From assembly GCF_001439685.1 (NCBI RefSeq), contig NZ_JYLH01000006.1, positions 62,001 to 126,000 on the forward strand: a stretch of 64,000 bases of DNA, in the 5' to 3' direction. Numbering within the stretch: the stretch's first letter is position 1; each line of letters opens with the position of its first letter. Both the position numbers and the translations under genes were made by a program. The notes below the pieces were generated by a model, which saw only the letters and a program-made list of their open reading frames with translations, searched no databases and had not been told where the DNA came from. Origin of the DNA: Pseudomonas libanensis (GTDB taxonomy: Bacteria; Pseudomonadota; Gammaproteobacteria; Pseudomonadales; Pseudomonadaceae). Positions 16,709 through 24,927 of this stretch are shown piece by piece.

Positions 16709-17935
16709 TTACTGCGCGGTTGGGGCGCAGACTGGGGTGATCGGCTGGTCGTTGATGACTTTGTGGGCGAATGGGATCGAGTCCTTGAGCGAGGCATTGA
16801 CCGTCGCGCTGTGGCCCAGGCCTTTGTACAGGTGGCCTTCGACTACGGAACCGGCGTTGCAGGCGTCCTGCATCAGCTTGACCTGGGTCGCGGCGGCTGG
16901 GGTGACGTCTTCGGCACCGGTACCGATGAACACCGGTTTGGATGTTTTCAGGGTGGGGTAGGCGACTTGCGCGAGCCACGGCGCGAGCTGTTTGCCTTTG
17001 TAATCTTTCTTGGTGTTGGCAATGCTCAGGCCCAGGCCCTCCACGTCGCCTTCCAGAGCGAACAGACAGCTAGTGCGAGCCTGTTCGAAAATGGGCAGCG
17101 CCTTGTCGGTGTAGAATTCCGCCGGGTTGATGCTCGGGTCGTATTGCTGGGCGGCGAGCAAGGTGTAGAAGCCGTAGGCCAGGGTCGGGTCGACTTTATT
17201 GCGCACTTCCTCGCTGGGGTTTTTCGCGTAGTCGAGGGTGTAGATCACGCCGGTGCCGATGCTGCCCTTGACGCCAAGGTCCGGGGCGTAAGTGGCGGCA
17301 TAGGCAGCTGCGGCAAACGCGCCGGCCCCGCCTTGGGACTGGCCGACGATCAATACCTTGTCAGCCAACCCAGGTACGCCTGCAACTACGGCCTTGGCGG
17401 CGTCGAGGATGCCGTAGGCGGCCATGCGGCTGTTCAGCAGCGGGTGACCGCCGGGTACGCCGAGCCCTTGGTAGTCGGTGGCGACCACCGCAAACCCTTC
17501 TGCCAGCCAGCGGTTGAGGTACGCCACATCGCGGTAGGAGCGACCTTGCCAGGACGGTGCACACACATCTGCGACGCCGACTGTGCCATGGCCCCAGCTT
17601 GCGACCGGCCAACCACCGGCCGGCGGTGTGCCCTTGGGCAGGAACAACGCACCGGAAACCACTACTGGGGTTTTATTATCGATGCCATCGGTGGAGGTGT
17701 AGAGGATGCGTTGGGCGCTGGCGGCGTTTGCCAGGCTGATGGTCTTGTCCAGCGGTTCGCTGCGTAACAGCTTTCCGGGAATGGCTGGAATGGCCTTTTC
17801 CCAGGTGTAGAACGCCGAGACGCGGCCATCACCTTGCAGTGGGTCCGGTTTTGGGGCGTATACGTCAGCGGCGAACGCGCTCATGGACAAGGCCAGTACG
17901 CTGAGACCGTAGGCGAAAGAGTGCGGCAGTTTCAT
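16709..17935 (-). CDS. Secreted lipase-like alpha/beta hydrolase
   Basis: 408 aa from the ATG at 17935 (AGGGA nine bases upstream; a TTG six codons earlier is less likely). A signal peptide covers about residues 1-23 (ending AFA-AD). Alpha/beta-hydrolase features are the oxyanion region SWGHGTVG (near 113-120), the nucleophile elbow GQSQGG (Ser200), a candidate acid in GTGAEDVTP and the histidine in KGLGHSATV. The overall pattern fits the secretory lipase family. Located between the sulfonate-binding protein and a monooxygenase, it may release a sulfonated or sulfur-containing group from an ester in the periplasm; that role is inferred. Confidence 0.72.
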   Translation of the reverse strand: MKLPHSFAYGLSVLALSMSAFAADVYAPKPDPLQGDGRVSAFYTWEKAIPAIPGKLLRSEPLDKTISLANAASAQRILYTSTDGIDNKTPVVVSGALFLPKGTPPAGGWPVASWGHGTVGVADVCAPSWQGRSYRDVAYLNRWLAEGFAVVATDYQGLGVPGGHPLLNSRMAAYGILDAAKAVVAGVPGLADKVLIVGQSQGGAGAFAAAAYAATYAPDLGVKGSIGTGVIYTLDYAKNPSEEVRNKVDPTLAYGFYTLLAAQQYDPSINPAEFYTDKALPIFEQARTSCLFALEGDVEGLGLSIANTKKDYKGKQLAPWLAQVAYPTLKTSKPVFIGTGAEDVTPAAATQVKLMQDACNAGSVVEGHLYKGLGHSATVNASLKDSIPFAHKVINDQPITPVCAPTAQ

Positions 17936-17949
17936 TATCAATTTCCCTA

Positions 17950-19025
17950 TCAAGGATTGGTGCTGACCTGGCCACGCAGGGCCGGCCAGTAGTCGGTGAG
18001 TTTCAGGTCGATCAAAGCCTGGTTGGTAAAGCCGGTAGCCAGTGACGGGCCGATGTCATAGCGTCGCGAATCAGATGGTTGGCCAGGGCGTAGGCGGTGA
18101 GGGCCTGATAGTGGGCCTTGAGTTGCGCATCGCTTTTCGGCGCCCAGCGTTCCTTCCAGGCCACCGGGTCGTTTTGGTCGTCGCGGCGCAGCACGCTTTC
18201 AGCGGTACCGGCGCGAGAGGACAGCTGGTAATAGGCATCCTGGTTTTGCGGTTGAGAAATCCACCACGCGGCCTTGACCCAGGCGGTCGCCAGCAATTGG
18301 GTGATGTCTGGATGCTGCTGCACGAAAGAGTCGGTGCCCCACAGGTCGGAAATCAGGCGCCAGTCATTGTTGCCCTGTTTGGTCGACCAGATGATCTTGC
18401 CCACGCCTTTGTCTTCCAGGGCATAGGCCTCGCTGAGCAACACGGCTGCATCGACCTTGCCGGCAGATACCGCTGCCGCGCCGACCTGCGGGTTGAGGTT
18501 GGCGATCTTGAAGTCATCGAGTTTCAGGCCTTTGCTGGCGAGGAAGTTGCTGAATGCGAACTCCCAAGGCCGGCCACGGTGCAGGGCCAAGCGCTTGCCC
18601 TTGAGGTCATCGATGGTCTTGGCGCTGGAGCCTTTGGGCACCACCAGGTAAACGTTGTTACCACTGCCGCCGGGCACGATCAGCTTGCCCGGCACACCGC
18701 CGGCACCGGCGATCACTGAGGGCAGGTCTCCGCGTACGGCGAAGTCCAGGCTGTTGTTGCTGAACCCTTCGTTGATCTGCGGGCCAGCGCCAGCGTGGGG
18801 TAGGGCGATCCATTCGAGTTTCACCCCGCGCTCGCGCAGTTGGGCTTGCAGCCAACCTTCTTCGATCACGCGGCCGGCAATCCCGCCAAACACTGGCTTG
18901 CCACCTTGCGTGTAGGCCACGATAGCGATTTTTACCGAGGCCGGGGCAGCCGACTCGGCGAGCGCCGCGCTGCTTGCCAGTAGGCCGAACAGAGCGATGA
19001 GGCTTCTGTGCCAGAAATTTCTCAT
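17950..19025 (-). pseudogene. SsuA-like sulfonate-binding protein with a 3' frameshift
   Basis: The open frame from the ATG at 19025 gives 337 aa ending at 18012. It has a signal peptide (about 23 residues, ending ALA) and the SsuA/NMT1 fold: PHAGAGPQINEGFSNNSLDF, VPKGSSAKTIDDLKGKRLAL and GAAAVSAGKVDAAVLLSEAY. The last 18 residues (MTSARHWLPALPTRL) look non-coding. Shifting frame by one base near 18060 gives YDIGPSLATGFTNQALIDLK followed by a plausible C-terminus, LTDYWPALRGQVSTNP, and a stop at 17950 just before the hydrolase gene. A one-base deletion therefore truncates the natural C-terminus by about 25 net residues. The protein may still work, or this may be a sequencing error. First gene of the minus-strand operon; AGGGAG precedes the start. 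Confidence 0.72.
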
Positions 19026-19057
19026 GAGGTTTCTCCCTACCTGAATTCAAAACCCTT

Positions 19058-19085
19058 TGTAGGCGCGGGCTTGCCGGCTCCTACA
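19058..19085. repeat. REP palindrome
   Basis: TGTAGG and CCTACA enclose a GC-rich core with TTGCCGGC. This is a Pseudomonas REP unit in the leader of the minus-strand operon, between its predicted promoter and first start codon. Confidence 0.6.
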
Positions 19086-19108
19086 GGGGATCGTGTTGGG
19101 AGCGAGAG

Positions 19109-19124
19109 AGCAGATTGCATGCCA
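19109..19124 (-). promoter_or_regulatory. Sigma-54 promoter candidate for the minus-strand sulfur operon
   Basis: On the minus strand the sequence is TGGCATGCAATCTGCT, with the GG and GC of the sigma-54 consensus exactly 10 bases apart. The ATG of the SsuA-like gene is about 85 bases downstream. It resembles the two promoters at 1583 and 1761, suggesting one regulon. Confidence 0.55.
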
Positions 19125-19233
19125 GCAGCTGGAAAAATCGCTCTAGACCGCGTGCTGCATGGGCTGCAGCGTTTGAGGTAGCAATGGCCTGTTTGATCTG
19201 CTGCTGGTGGACGAACACGTGGGTGCTGGCCGG

Positions 19234-19252
19234 TTGCTGCTCCAGCAGCAGT
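19234..19252. promoter_or_regulatory. TGCTGCT/AGCAGCA palindrome, putative activator site
   Basis: TTGCTGCTCCAGCAGCAGT is an almost perfect palindrome of the same design as those at 1640-1708. It lies about 110 bases upstream of the minus-strand sigma-54 candidate and just upstream of the sfnR-like promoter. Related half-sites (CTGCTGG, GCTGCAGC) occur at 19126-19207. Binding by the SfnR-like activator is inferred. Confidence 0.45.
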
Positions 19253-19266
19253 GGTCGGTCATGTTG

Positions 19267-19295
19267 TTGTTATATGCGATAAAGGAATATATAAA
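19267..19295 (+). promoter_or_regulatory. Sigma-70-type promoter candidate for the sfnR-like gene
   Basis: TTGTTA (19267-19272), a 17-base spacer and TATAAA (19290-19295), inside an unusually AT-rich stretch (about 19269-19318). The start codon is 75 bases downstream. The AT-rich patch could also hold a LysR-type site, since CysB is known to control sfnR in Pseudomonas putida, but no motif was resolved. Confidence 0.45.
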
Positions 19296-19370
19296 TATTA
19301 ATTTATAATTAAATGGTCTAGAGAACTTCATGCACTATTGAGCACGCGCTTTTACTGCCAGGAACGCACC

Positions 19371-20438
19371 ATGTCGCTGATCACTCATCCTAATCCTCGC
19401 GAATTGACCAAGTCGGTGCGTGCCACCGTGCTGGTCTTCAAGGACCCGCGCTCCCAGGAATTACTGGCACGTATTGAGCGTCTGGCACCCAGCGAAGCCA
19501 ATACCTTGATCATTGGCGAGACCGGGACCGGCAAGGAATTGGTCGCACGGCATATCCATCATCTGAGCCGCCGCGGACGTGAACCTTTCGTGGCGGTGAA
19601 CTGCGGCGCGTTTGCCGAGACCCTCGTGGAAAGCGAATTGTTCGGCCACGAGAAAGGCGCGTTCACCGGCGCTACCACCCAGAAGGCCGGTTGGTTTGAA
19701 GCCGCCAACGGCGGCACGCTGTTTCTCGATGAGATCGGTGATCTGCCGTTGAACATGCAGGTGAAGTTGCTGCGCGTTTTGCAGGAGCGCGAAGTCGTGC
19801 GCCTGGGCTCGCGGACACCGATCCCGATCAATGTGCGGCTGGTGGCCGCCACTAACGTTAACCTTGCCGATGCCGTCGTGGCAGGTAACTTCCGCGAAGA
19901 CTTGTTCTACCGTCTGCACGTCGCCACCATTCGACTGCCGCCTCTGCGCGAGCGGCCGGGCGATATCCTGCCCCTGGCGGAATTTTTTCTCGAAGAGCAC
20001 TGCCAGCGACTGGGGTACAACCGCGCCACGTTGAGCATCGATGCTGAGCGAAAGCTGTTGGAACATAGCTGGCCGGGCAATATCCGCGAGCTCGAAAACG
20101 CCATTCACCACGCCTTGCTGGTGTGCCGCAACCAGTTGGTGCAGCCGCCGGATCTTCATCTGGTGGACATGCGATCCTCGGGTATTCGCCAGGATGAGGC
20201 TACCCATACTCCAGCTGCCCTCAGCGGTCCCGTGGACTTGGAAACGGCCCTCAATGCGTTATTCGAAAAGAATATTCCTGACCTTTACGAGCATATTGAA
20301 GAGACGATCTTTCGTGCTGCTTACCGATACTGCCATGGCAACCAATTGCAGACTGGGCGCCTGCTCAATATCAGTCGCAACATTGTCCGGGCACGACTGG
20401 AAAAGATTGGTGAGTTGGGAGCGTCAGCGAGAATTTAA
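19371..20438 (+). CDS. sfnR: Sigma-54-dependent activator, SfnR-like
   Basis: 355 aa from the ATG at 19371 (AGGA seven bases upstream). There is no receiver or sensor domain: after about 25 residues the AAA+ domain begins. It has Walker A GETGTGKE (49-56), the sigma-54 contact loop GAFTGA (96-101), Walker B TLFLDEIG (about 116-123) and the [13 protein letters not shown] sensor region. The C-terminus has a Fis-type helix-turn-helix ([20 protein letters not shown]). SfnR, which controls sulfone and sulfonate genes under sulfate starvation, has this two-domain layout, and sfnB plus three sigma-54-type promoters are nearby. The lack of a sensor domain means its activity is probably set by expression level. 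Confidence 0.75.
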   Translation: MSLITHPNPRELTKSVRATVLVFKDPRSQELLARIERLAPSEANTLIIGETGTGKELVARHIHHLSRRGREPFVAVNCGAFAETLVESELFGHEKGAFTGATTQKAGWFEAANGGTLFLDEIGDLPLNMQVKLLRVLQEREVVRLGSRTPIPINVRLVAATNVNLADAVVAGNFREDLFYRLHVATIRLPPLRERPGDILPLAEFFLEEHCQRLGYNRATLSIDAERKLLEHSWPGNIRELENAIHHALLVCRNQLVQPPDLHLVDMRSSGIRQDEATHTPAALSGPVDLETALNALFEKNIPDLYEHIEETIFRAAYRYCHGNQLQTGRLLNISRNIVRARLEKIGELGASARI

Positions 20439-20530
20439 CTGATAGCTAGCCGGGGCGAGAAAGCTTAAGTTAATTCCAAAAAGATATTTATTTGTTCTTT
20501 TTAAGATCGATTAGCTTTATGTCTCTGGAA

Positions 20531-20561
20531 AGCGTTGCGCTCCCTGCGCGGCGCTTTTTTT
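20531..20561 (+). terminator. Rho-independent terminator after the sfnR-like gene
   Basis: AGCGTTGCGC-tccct-GCGCGGCGCT forms a 10-pair stem (two G-T wobbles) followed by seven T residues. It lies about 95 bases after the sfnR stop and 100 bases before the betaine transporter start. Confidence 0.7.
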
Positions 20562-20664
20562 GCTTCAGGGCACGGTGTTCGGATCATGGCCTGAGGCTCA
20601 GCCAATTTTCTACTCTGGGGCGAGCGCGTTGCCCGCATCCAGGGGTCGCTTGCCCGGAGCTCCT

Positions 20665-22761
20665 GTGACACTTATTCAAACCTCTTTGGCAACTGCCCTG
20701 ATCGACTCATCTCAACAGCGTGTGGAACCCTTCAGCGATCACGCCAATGAGGCCGACGTTGTGCTTGAGTTGCGAGACGTCACCAAAGCCTATCTGCGCA
20801 AAGGTTCGTCAGTGCTGCCGGCCGTCAGCAATGTCAGTTTGAAGGTGCGGCGCGGTGAAGTTCTGTGCCTGATGGGCACATCAGGAAGCGGGAAATCCAC
20901 GCTGCTGCGGCATATCAATCGCTTGATTGAGCCCTCGAGTGGCGATGTCTTGGTCGAAGGGCAGACCATCAGCGGTTTGAGCCACAAAGCTTTGCGCGAC
21001 TTGAGATCGCGCCGCATCGGGATGGTGTTTCAGCATTTTGGCCTGTTGCCCCATCGTACGGTGCTGGACAACGTCGCGTTGCCCCTTGAGTTGCGTGGTG
21101 AACCCGAGTCGATTCGTCATGCTGCGGCTATTGTGCAGTTGCAGGCGGTAGGTCTGGAGGGGTGGGGCGAACATTATCCCCATGAGTTGTCCGGTGGCAT
21201 GCAGCAACGGGTTGGCCTGGCACGCGCATTGGTGATTGATCCCGACATTCTACTGATGGACGAGCCGTTCAGTGCGCTGGATCCGACCATTCGACGCGAT
21301 CTGCAAAGTCATTTCCTGGCACTGGTGCGTGAGCGCGGTATCAGCACATTGCTGGTCACCCATGACCCGGCCGAAGCCATACGCCTTGCTGACCGCATCG
21401 CAGTGCTGCGCCGAGGACGGCTGGTGCAATTGGGCACGCCCAAACAGTTGCTCGAGCATCCCGTTGACGCCGAAGTTGCGGACTTTTTCCGGGACTTCAA
21501 TCCAACCCATACGCCCCTTCACAGCGTCGACAGCGTTGGCCTTCAGCTCCCCGAAACCGCTCCTCGTGGGCCGCACGTCCACCCCGGCTTGCGCGGGTGG
21601 CAGGCATTGTTGCTGGGGCCTGCGGCGCTTGCTGCGCGAGGCAAGGGCGGTTTGTTTTGGCTCGGCTTCGCAGTTGAGCTCGCAGCGCTAGCGGCATTGG
21701 CCCAGGGCATTGCCAGTTCATCCTGGCTGGCGATTCTGGCGGCGGTGATGGTGTTCACGGCCAGTCGTTTCACCGCGTTCTCGTTGAGCCGCCAGCCTGT
21801 GCTGCGCAACGTATCGGGTTGGGGGCTGCCTTTGGCTGTGCTGATGGTCAGTCAGGCATTGGTGATCTGGCGCGTCGTCACACCTGACGCCACCGGTGTG
21901 CTGCTGCAGTTCCCGGCCAATCGCCAGGCCTTGCTGCTGGCGGCACAGAGCATTGATGAATTCATTGGCTGGTCGCAGGTGACGTTCGAGGGGGCATTCG
22001 TCGGCGTGATCGTTGCCGTTCGCACCGTCATCGAAGGCATTGAAAACCTGCTAGGTTGGTTGCCATGGCCGGTTTCGGCACTGGCACTGGTGTTTCTGGC
22101 GTGGCGTTCAGCTGGCTTGGCGCTGGCACTGACCAGCAGCTCAGCCTTGTTGTACATCGGCCTGTTTGGCTTTTGGGAGCGAACCATTGCCACGCTGGCG
22201 CTGGTCGGTTCTTCGGTACTGATTGCCCTGGTCATTGGCGTACCCACAGGCATCCTGCTGGCGAAGCGTCCGCTTGTACGGCGGGTGATTACGCCCCTGC
22301 TGGACGTTATGCAGACCCTGCCGACGTTTGTGTACCTGATTCCTGCCGTGGCGTTCTTTTCTGTCGGCAAGACCCCCGCCGTGATCGCGACCGTGATTTT
22401 CGCCCTGGCGCCGATGATTCGTCTGACGTCGCTGGGTATCCAGGAAGTTGCGAAGGATGCTGTCGAAGCGGCGGTGGCACACGGTGCCAGTCCTTGGCAA
22501 ACCCTGATCAAAGTGCAGCTGCCCTTGGCTCGCCGCTCGCTGTTATTGGGGATCAACCAGACCATCGTCATGAGCTTGTCGATGGTGGTGGTCGCTGCCC
22601 TGATCGGTGCCGGTGGCCTGGGTTATGACGTGATGACGGCGCTGCGCAACATCAAGGGCGGCGAAGGTGTGCTCGCCGGCGTGGCGATCGTCCTGTGTGC
22701 ACTGATCCCTGACCGAATCATTCAATCGAGCTTGCGCAAGCAAGACCACCGGCACAACTAA
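20665..22761 (+). CDS. Glycine betaine-type ABC transporter, ATPase-permease fusion (ProV-ProW)
   Basis: 698 aa if started at the GTG at 20665 (GGAG five bases upstream). The open frame extends to 20560, but that start lies in the terminator of the previous gene. Residues up to about 280 form an ATPase of the ProV/OpuAA type: Walker A GTSGSGKST, Q-loop MVFQHFGLLPHRTVLDNVAL, signature LSGGMQQRV and Walker B ILLMDEPFSALDP. After a linker come hydrophobic segments and a ProW-type permease with PTFVYLIPAVAFFSVGKTPA and the EAA loop DAVEAAVAHGASPWQTL. ProV and ProW are usually separate polypeptides. Likely substrates are betaine, choline, carnitine or related methylated compounds. Confidence 0.82.
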   Translation: MTLIQTSLATALIDSSQQRVEPFSDHANEADVVLELRDVTKAYLRKGSSVLPAVSNVSLKVRRGEVLCLMGTSGSGKSTLLRHINRLIEPSSGDVLVEGQTISGLSHKALRDLRSRRIGMVFQHFGLLPHRTVLDNVALPLELRGEPESIRHAAAIVQLQAVGLEGWGEHYPHELSGGMQQRVGLARALVIDPDILLMDEPFSALDPTIRRDLQSHFLALVRERGISTLLVTHDPAEAIRLADRIAVLRRGRLVQLGTPKQLLEHPVDAEVADFFRDFNPTHTPLHSVDSVGLQLPETAPRGPHVHPGLRGWQALLLGPAALAARGKGGLFWLGFAVELAALAALAQGIASSSWLAILAAVMVFTASRFTAFSLSRQPVLRNVSGWGLPLAVLMVSQALVIWRVVTPDATGVLLQFPANRQALLLAAQSIDEFIGWSQVTFEGAFVGVIVAVRTVIEGIENLLGWLPWPVSALALVFLAWRSAGLALALTSSSALLYIGLFGFWERTIATLALVGSSVLIALVIGVPTGILLAKRPLVRRVITPLLDVMQTLPTFVYLIPAVAFFSVGKTPAVIATVIFALAPMIRLTSLGIQEVAKDAVEAAVAHGASPWQTLIKVQLPLARRSLLLGINQTIVMSLSMVVVAALIGAGGLGYDVMTALRNIKGGEGVLAGVAIVLCALIPDRIIQSSLRKQDHRHN

Positions 22762-22775
22762 CTGAGAGATTTATC

Positions 22776-23825
22776 GTGAAGACACATCTGTCGCGTACCT
22801 TCGGTGCGGCCGCATTACTGGCCTCCCTGATTCTCCCGGCCACCGTCTTCGCCAAGGACAAAATTGTCATTGGCGAGCAGAACTGGACGGGGGCTATCGC
22901 CATTCAACACATACTTGGTGAGGTCATCAAAAGCCGACTGGATGGCGATGTGTCGTATCTGGCCGGGGATGTCGCGGTGCTGTTCAGCGCAGCCGCCAAA
23001 GGCGACGGCTCGGTCGACGTACTGACCGATATCTGGCTGCCTAATCAGTCGGCTGCCTGGGCTAAATACGTCACGGGCGGCACCCGGTCATTGGTGCCGA
23101 ACACTCATCCGTATGCGGGCGAACAAGGGTTTTACATTCCCGGTTATTTGCAAGACAAGTACGGGGTCAAATCCATCTACGACCTGAAAAAACCTGAAGT
23201 GGCCAAGCTTTTTGAGCCACTGGGTGGCGGTAAGGCGGAGTTGCTGGTGGGGCCGGCGGGCTGGGAGTCGACTTACATCGGCCAGATCAAGGCCAAGGAT
23301 TACGGGTTTGCCGATAAATTCGAGTCGGTGTCCACCGAAGCCTCGGTGACCTACGCCAAACTCGCCTCGGCTTACAAGGCGCAACGTGGCGTGGTGTTCT
23401 ATGCCTACACCCCGGACTGGATCTTTTCGGCCTTTGACCTGCGTCGCCTGGAAGAGCCGGCATTCGACGGTTACGCCCAGGACAACAAAAAAGATGACCC
23501 ACTGTACAAGGCTGATGGTTGCTGGAAATTCATCAGTCCGACCGTCGACCCGGACTGGCTGAACAAGAGTCAGATCACCTGCGCCTTCCCGGATGCCAAG
23601 GTGCATGTCCTGGCGTCCGCTGCCTTGCAGAAACGCGCACCGAAAATTGCCGAGTTTCTGCGTAATATTGCGATCGAACCTGCGCAACTCAATGAGCTGA
23701 TCCTGAAGATCGAAAAGGAAAAACAGCCAGCGGACGTCGCGGCCAAGGCGTGGGTACAGGCGAACAGTGCCACGGTTGATCAATGGCTCGCCGCCTCGGC
23801 GCCGAAAGCGAGCGCGATCCAATGA
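22776..23825 (+). CDS. Glycine betaine-type periplasmic substrate-binding protein
   Basis: 349 aa starting at the GTG at 22776, 14 bases after the transporter. Signal peptide MKTHLSRTFGAAALLASLIL ending near TVFA. It belongs to the OpuAC/ProX family: VIGEQNWTGAIAIQHILGEV at the start, then DVAVLFSAAAKGDGSVDVLT and DIWLPNQS. Aromatic residues (Trp, Tyr) in these stretches form the quaternary-ammonium or sulfonium cage in known relatives. It delivers ligand to the fused transporter. Confidence 0.8.
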   Translation: MKTHLSRTFGAAALLASLILPATVFAKDKIVIGEQNWTGAIAIQHILGEVIKSRLDGDVSYLAGDVAVLFSAAAKGDGSVDVLTDIWLPNQSAAWAKYVTGGTRSLVPNTHPYAGEQGFYIPGYLQDKYGVKSIYDLKKPEVAKLFEPLGGGKAELLVGPAGWESTYIGQIKAKDYGFADKFESVSTEASVTYAKLASAYKAQRGVVFYAYTPDWIFSAFDLRRLEEPAFDGYAQDNKKDDPLYKADGCWKFISPTVDPDWLNKSQITCAFPDAKVHVLASAALQKRAPKIAEFLRNIAIEPAQLNELILKIEKEKQPADVAAKAWVQANSATVDQWLAASAPKASAIQ

Positions 23826-24742
23826 GCCAGGCGTCCTTGCGTTTGCTCGATGGCGGCATGGGCCGCGAATTGCAGCGTATCGGGGCACCGTTTCGCCAGC
23901 CGGAATGGTCGGCCCTCGCGTTGATCGAGGCGCCTGACTATGTGCTGCAGGCTCATCAGGCATTTATTGAGGCCGGTGCGCGAATCGTCACCACTAACAG
24001 CTACGCGGTGGTGCCGTTTCACGTCGGCGATGAGCGCTTTGCCGAGCAGGGCCGTGCGCTGGCCGAACGGGCCGGACGCCTGGCTCGTCAGGCGGCGGCC
24101 GGTAGCACCGAACCGGTCACGGTGGCCGGGTCGTTGCCGCCGGCGCTAGGGTCTTATCGACCTGACTTGTTTGATCATCAACGTTCGGTCGTGATCCATC
24201 GCGAGCTCATCGCCGGATTGCAGGCGCACGTTGATGTCTGGCTGGCGGAAACCCAGAGTTCCATCGCTGAAGTCCGGGCAGTCGTCGAGGCGCTTGGCGC
24301 AGAATCGAAACCGCTTTGGCTGTCGTTCACGCTGCTTGATGAAGCCGGCGAGCCACCGCGATTGCGTTCCTCGGAGTCAGTCGCCGAGGCGGTACAGGTA
24401 GCGGTCGAATTGGGGGCGAGGGCGGTGCTGTTCAATTGCAGCCAGCCGGAAGTCATGGCAGCGGCGCTGGCGGTGGCGCGGGATGTCCTTCTACGCCTCG
24501 ATCAAAGCATCGAGCTGGGGGTTTACGCAAACGCGTTTCCGCCTGTCAGCACAGAGGCAAAGGCCAACAGCACGCTGCTGGAGATTCGCCGCGACCTGGG
24601 CCCTGAATCCTACCTGCACTGGTCCAGAACCTGGGTAGCGGCGGGTGCCAGTATTGTCGGTGGATGCTGCGGTATCGGGCCTGAACATATTGCGCAGTTG
24701 CATGCGCATCTGCTGCCAAACGAAGCGGTTGTCAGCGCATGA
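23822..24742 (+). CDS. Homocysteine S-methyltransferase family protein
   Basis: 306 aa from the ATG at 23822, which overlaps the stop of the binding-protein gene (ATGA); an upstream in-frame start lies inside that gene. Family features: LRLLDGGMGRELQRIG at the N-terminus, ITTNSYAVVP-like VTTNSYAVVPFH, FNCSQPEVM (first zinc cysteine) and GGCCGIGPEHI (the zinc Cys pair) near the C-terminus. These enzymes move a methyl group from betaine, S-methylmethionine or another methyl donor to homocysteine, making methionine. Tight coupling to a betaine-type importer suggests the imported compound is the methyl donor. Confidence 0.75.
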   Translation: MSQASLRLLDGGMGRELQRIGAPFRQPEWSALALIEAPDYVLQAHQAFIEAGARIVTTNSYAVVPFHVGDERFAEQGRALAERAGRLARQAAAGSTEPVTVAGSLPPALGSYRPDLFDHQRSVVIHRELIAGLQAHVDVWLAETQSSIAEVRAVVEALGAESKPLWLSFTLLDEAGEPPRLRSSESVAEAVQVAVELGARAVLFNCSQPEVMAAALAVARDVLLRLDQSIELGVYANAFPPVSTEAKANSTLLEIRRDLGPESYLHWSRTWVAAGASIVGGCCGIGPEHIAQLHAHLLPNEAVVSA

Positions 24743-24817
24743 CTGTGAGGGGTGAGCACAACGTTTCGCGTGGCCATAATTAACTCCAGCTCTGGGCAAG
24801 CAGGTTTTTTCGATCAT

Positions 24818-24836
24818 TGGCATTTTATGCCATTTT
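24818..24836 (+). terminator. Weak hairpin after the methyltransferase gene
   Basis: TGGCA-tttta-TGCCA followed by TTTT. Short stem, short T run; it may end the betaine operon or help terminate the converging jet operon. Confidence 0.35.
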
Positions 24837-24927
24837 GCCCACGAGCCCATCGTTTGAGATTTGGATCTCTCTGCGGTGATTTTCGTTGATTACAGTCAAT
24901 CCTCGTAGCCAAGCGATTTTAGGTGGT

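Noticed and set aside
20560..20664. Upstream TTG start of the ProV-ProW fusion
   Set aside because: It lies in the sfnR terminator and the added residues look non-coding.
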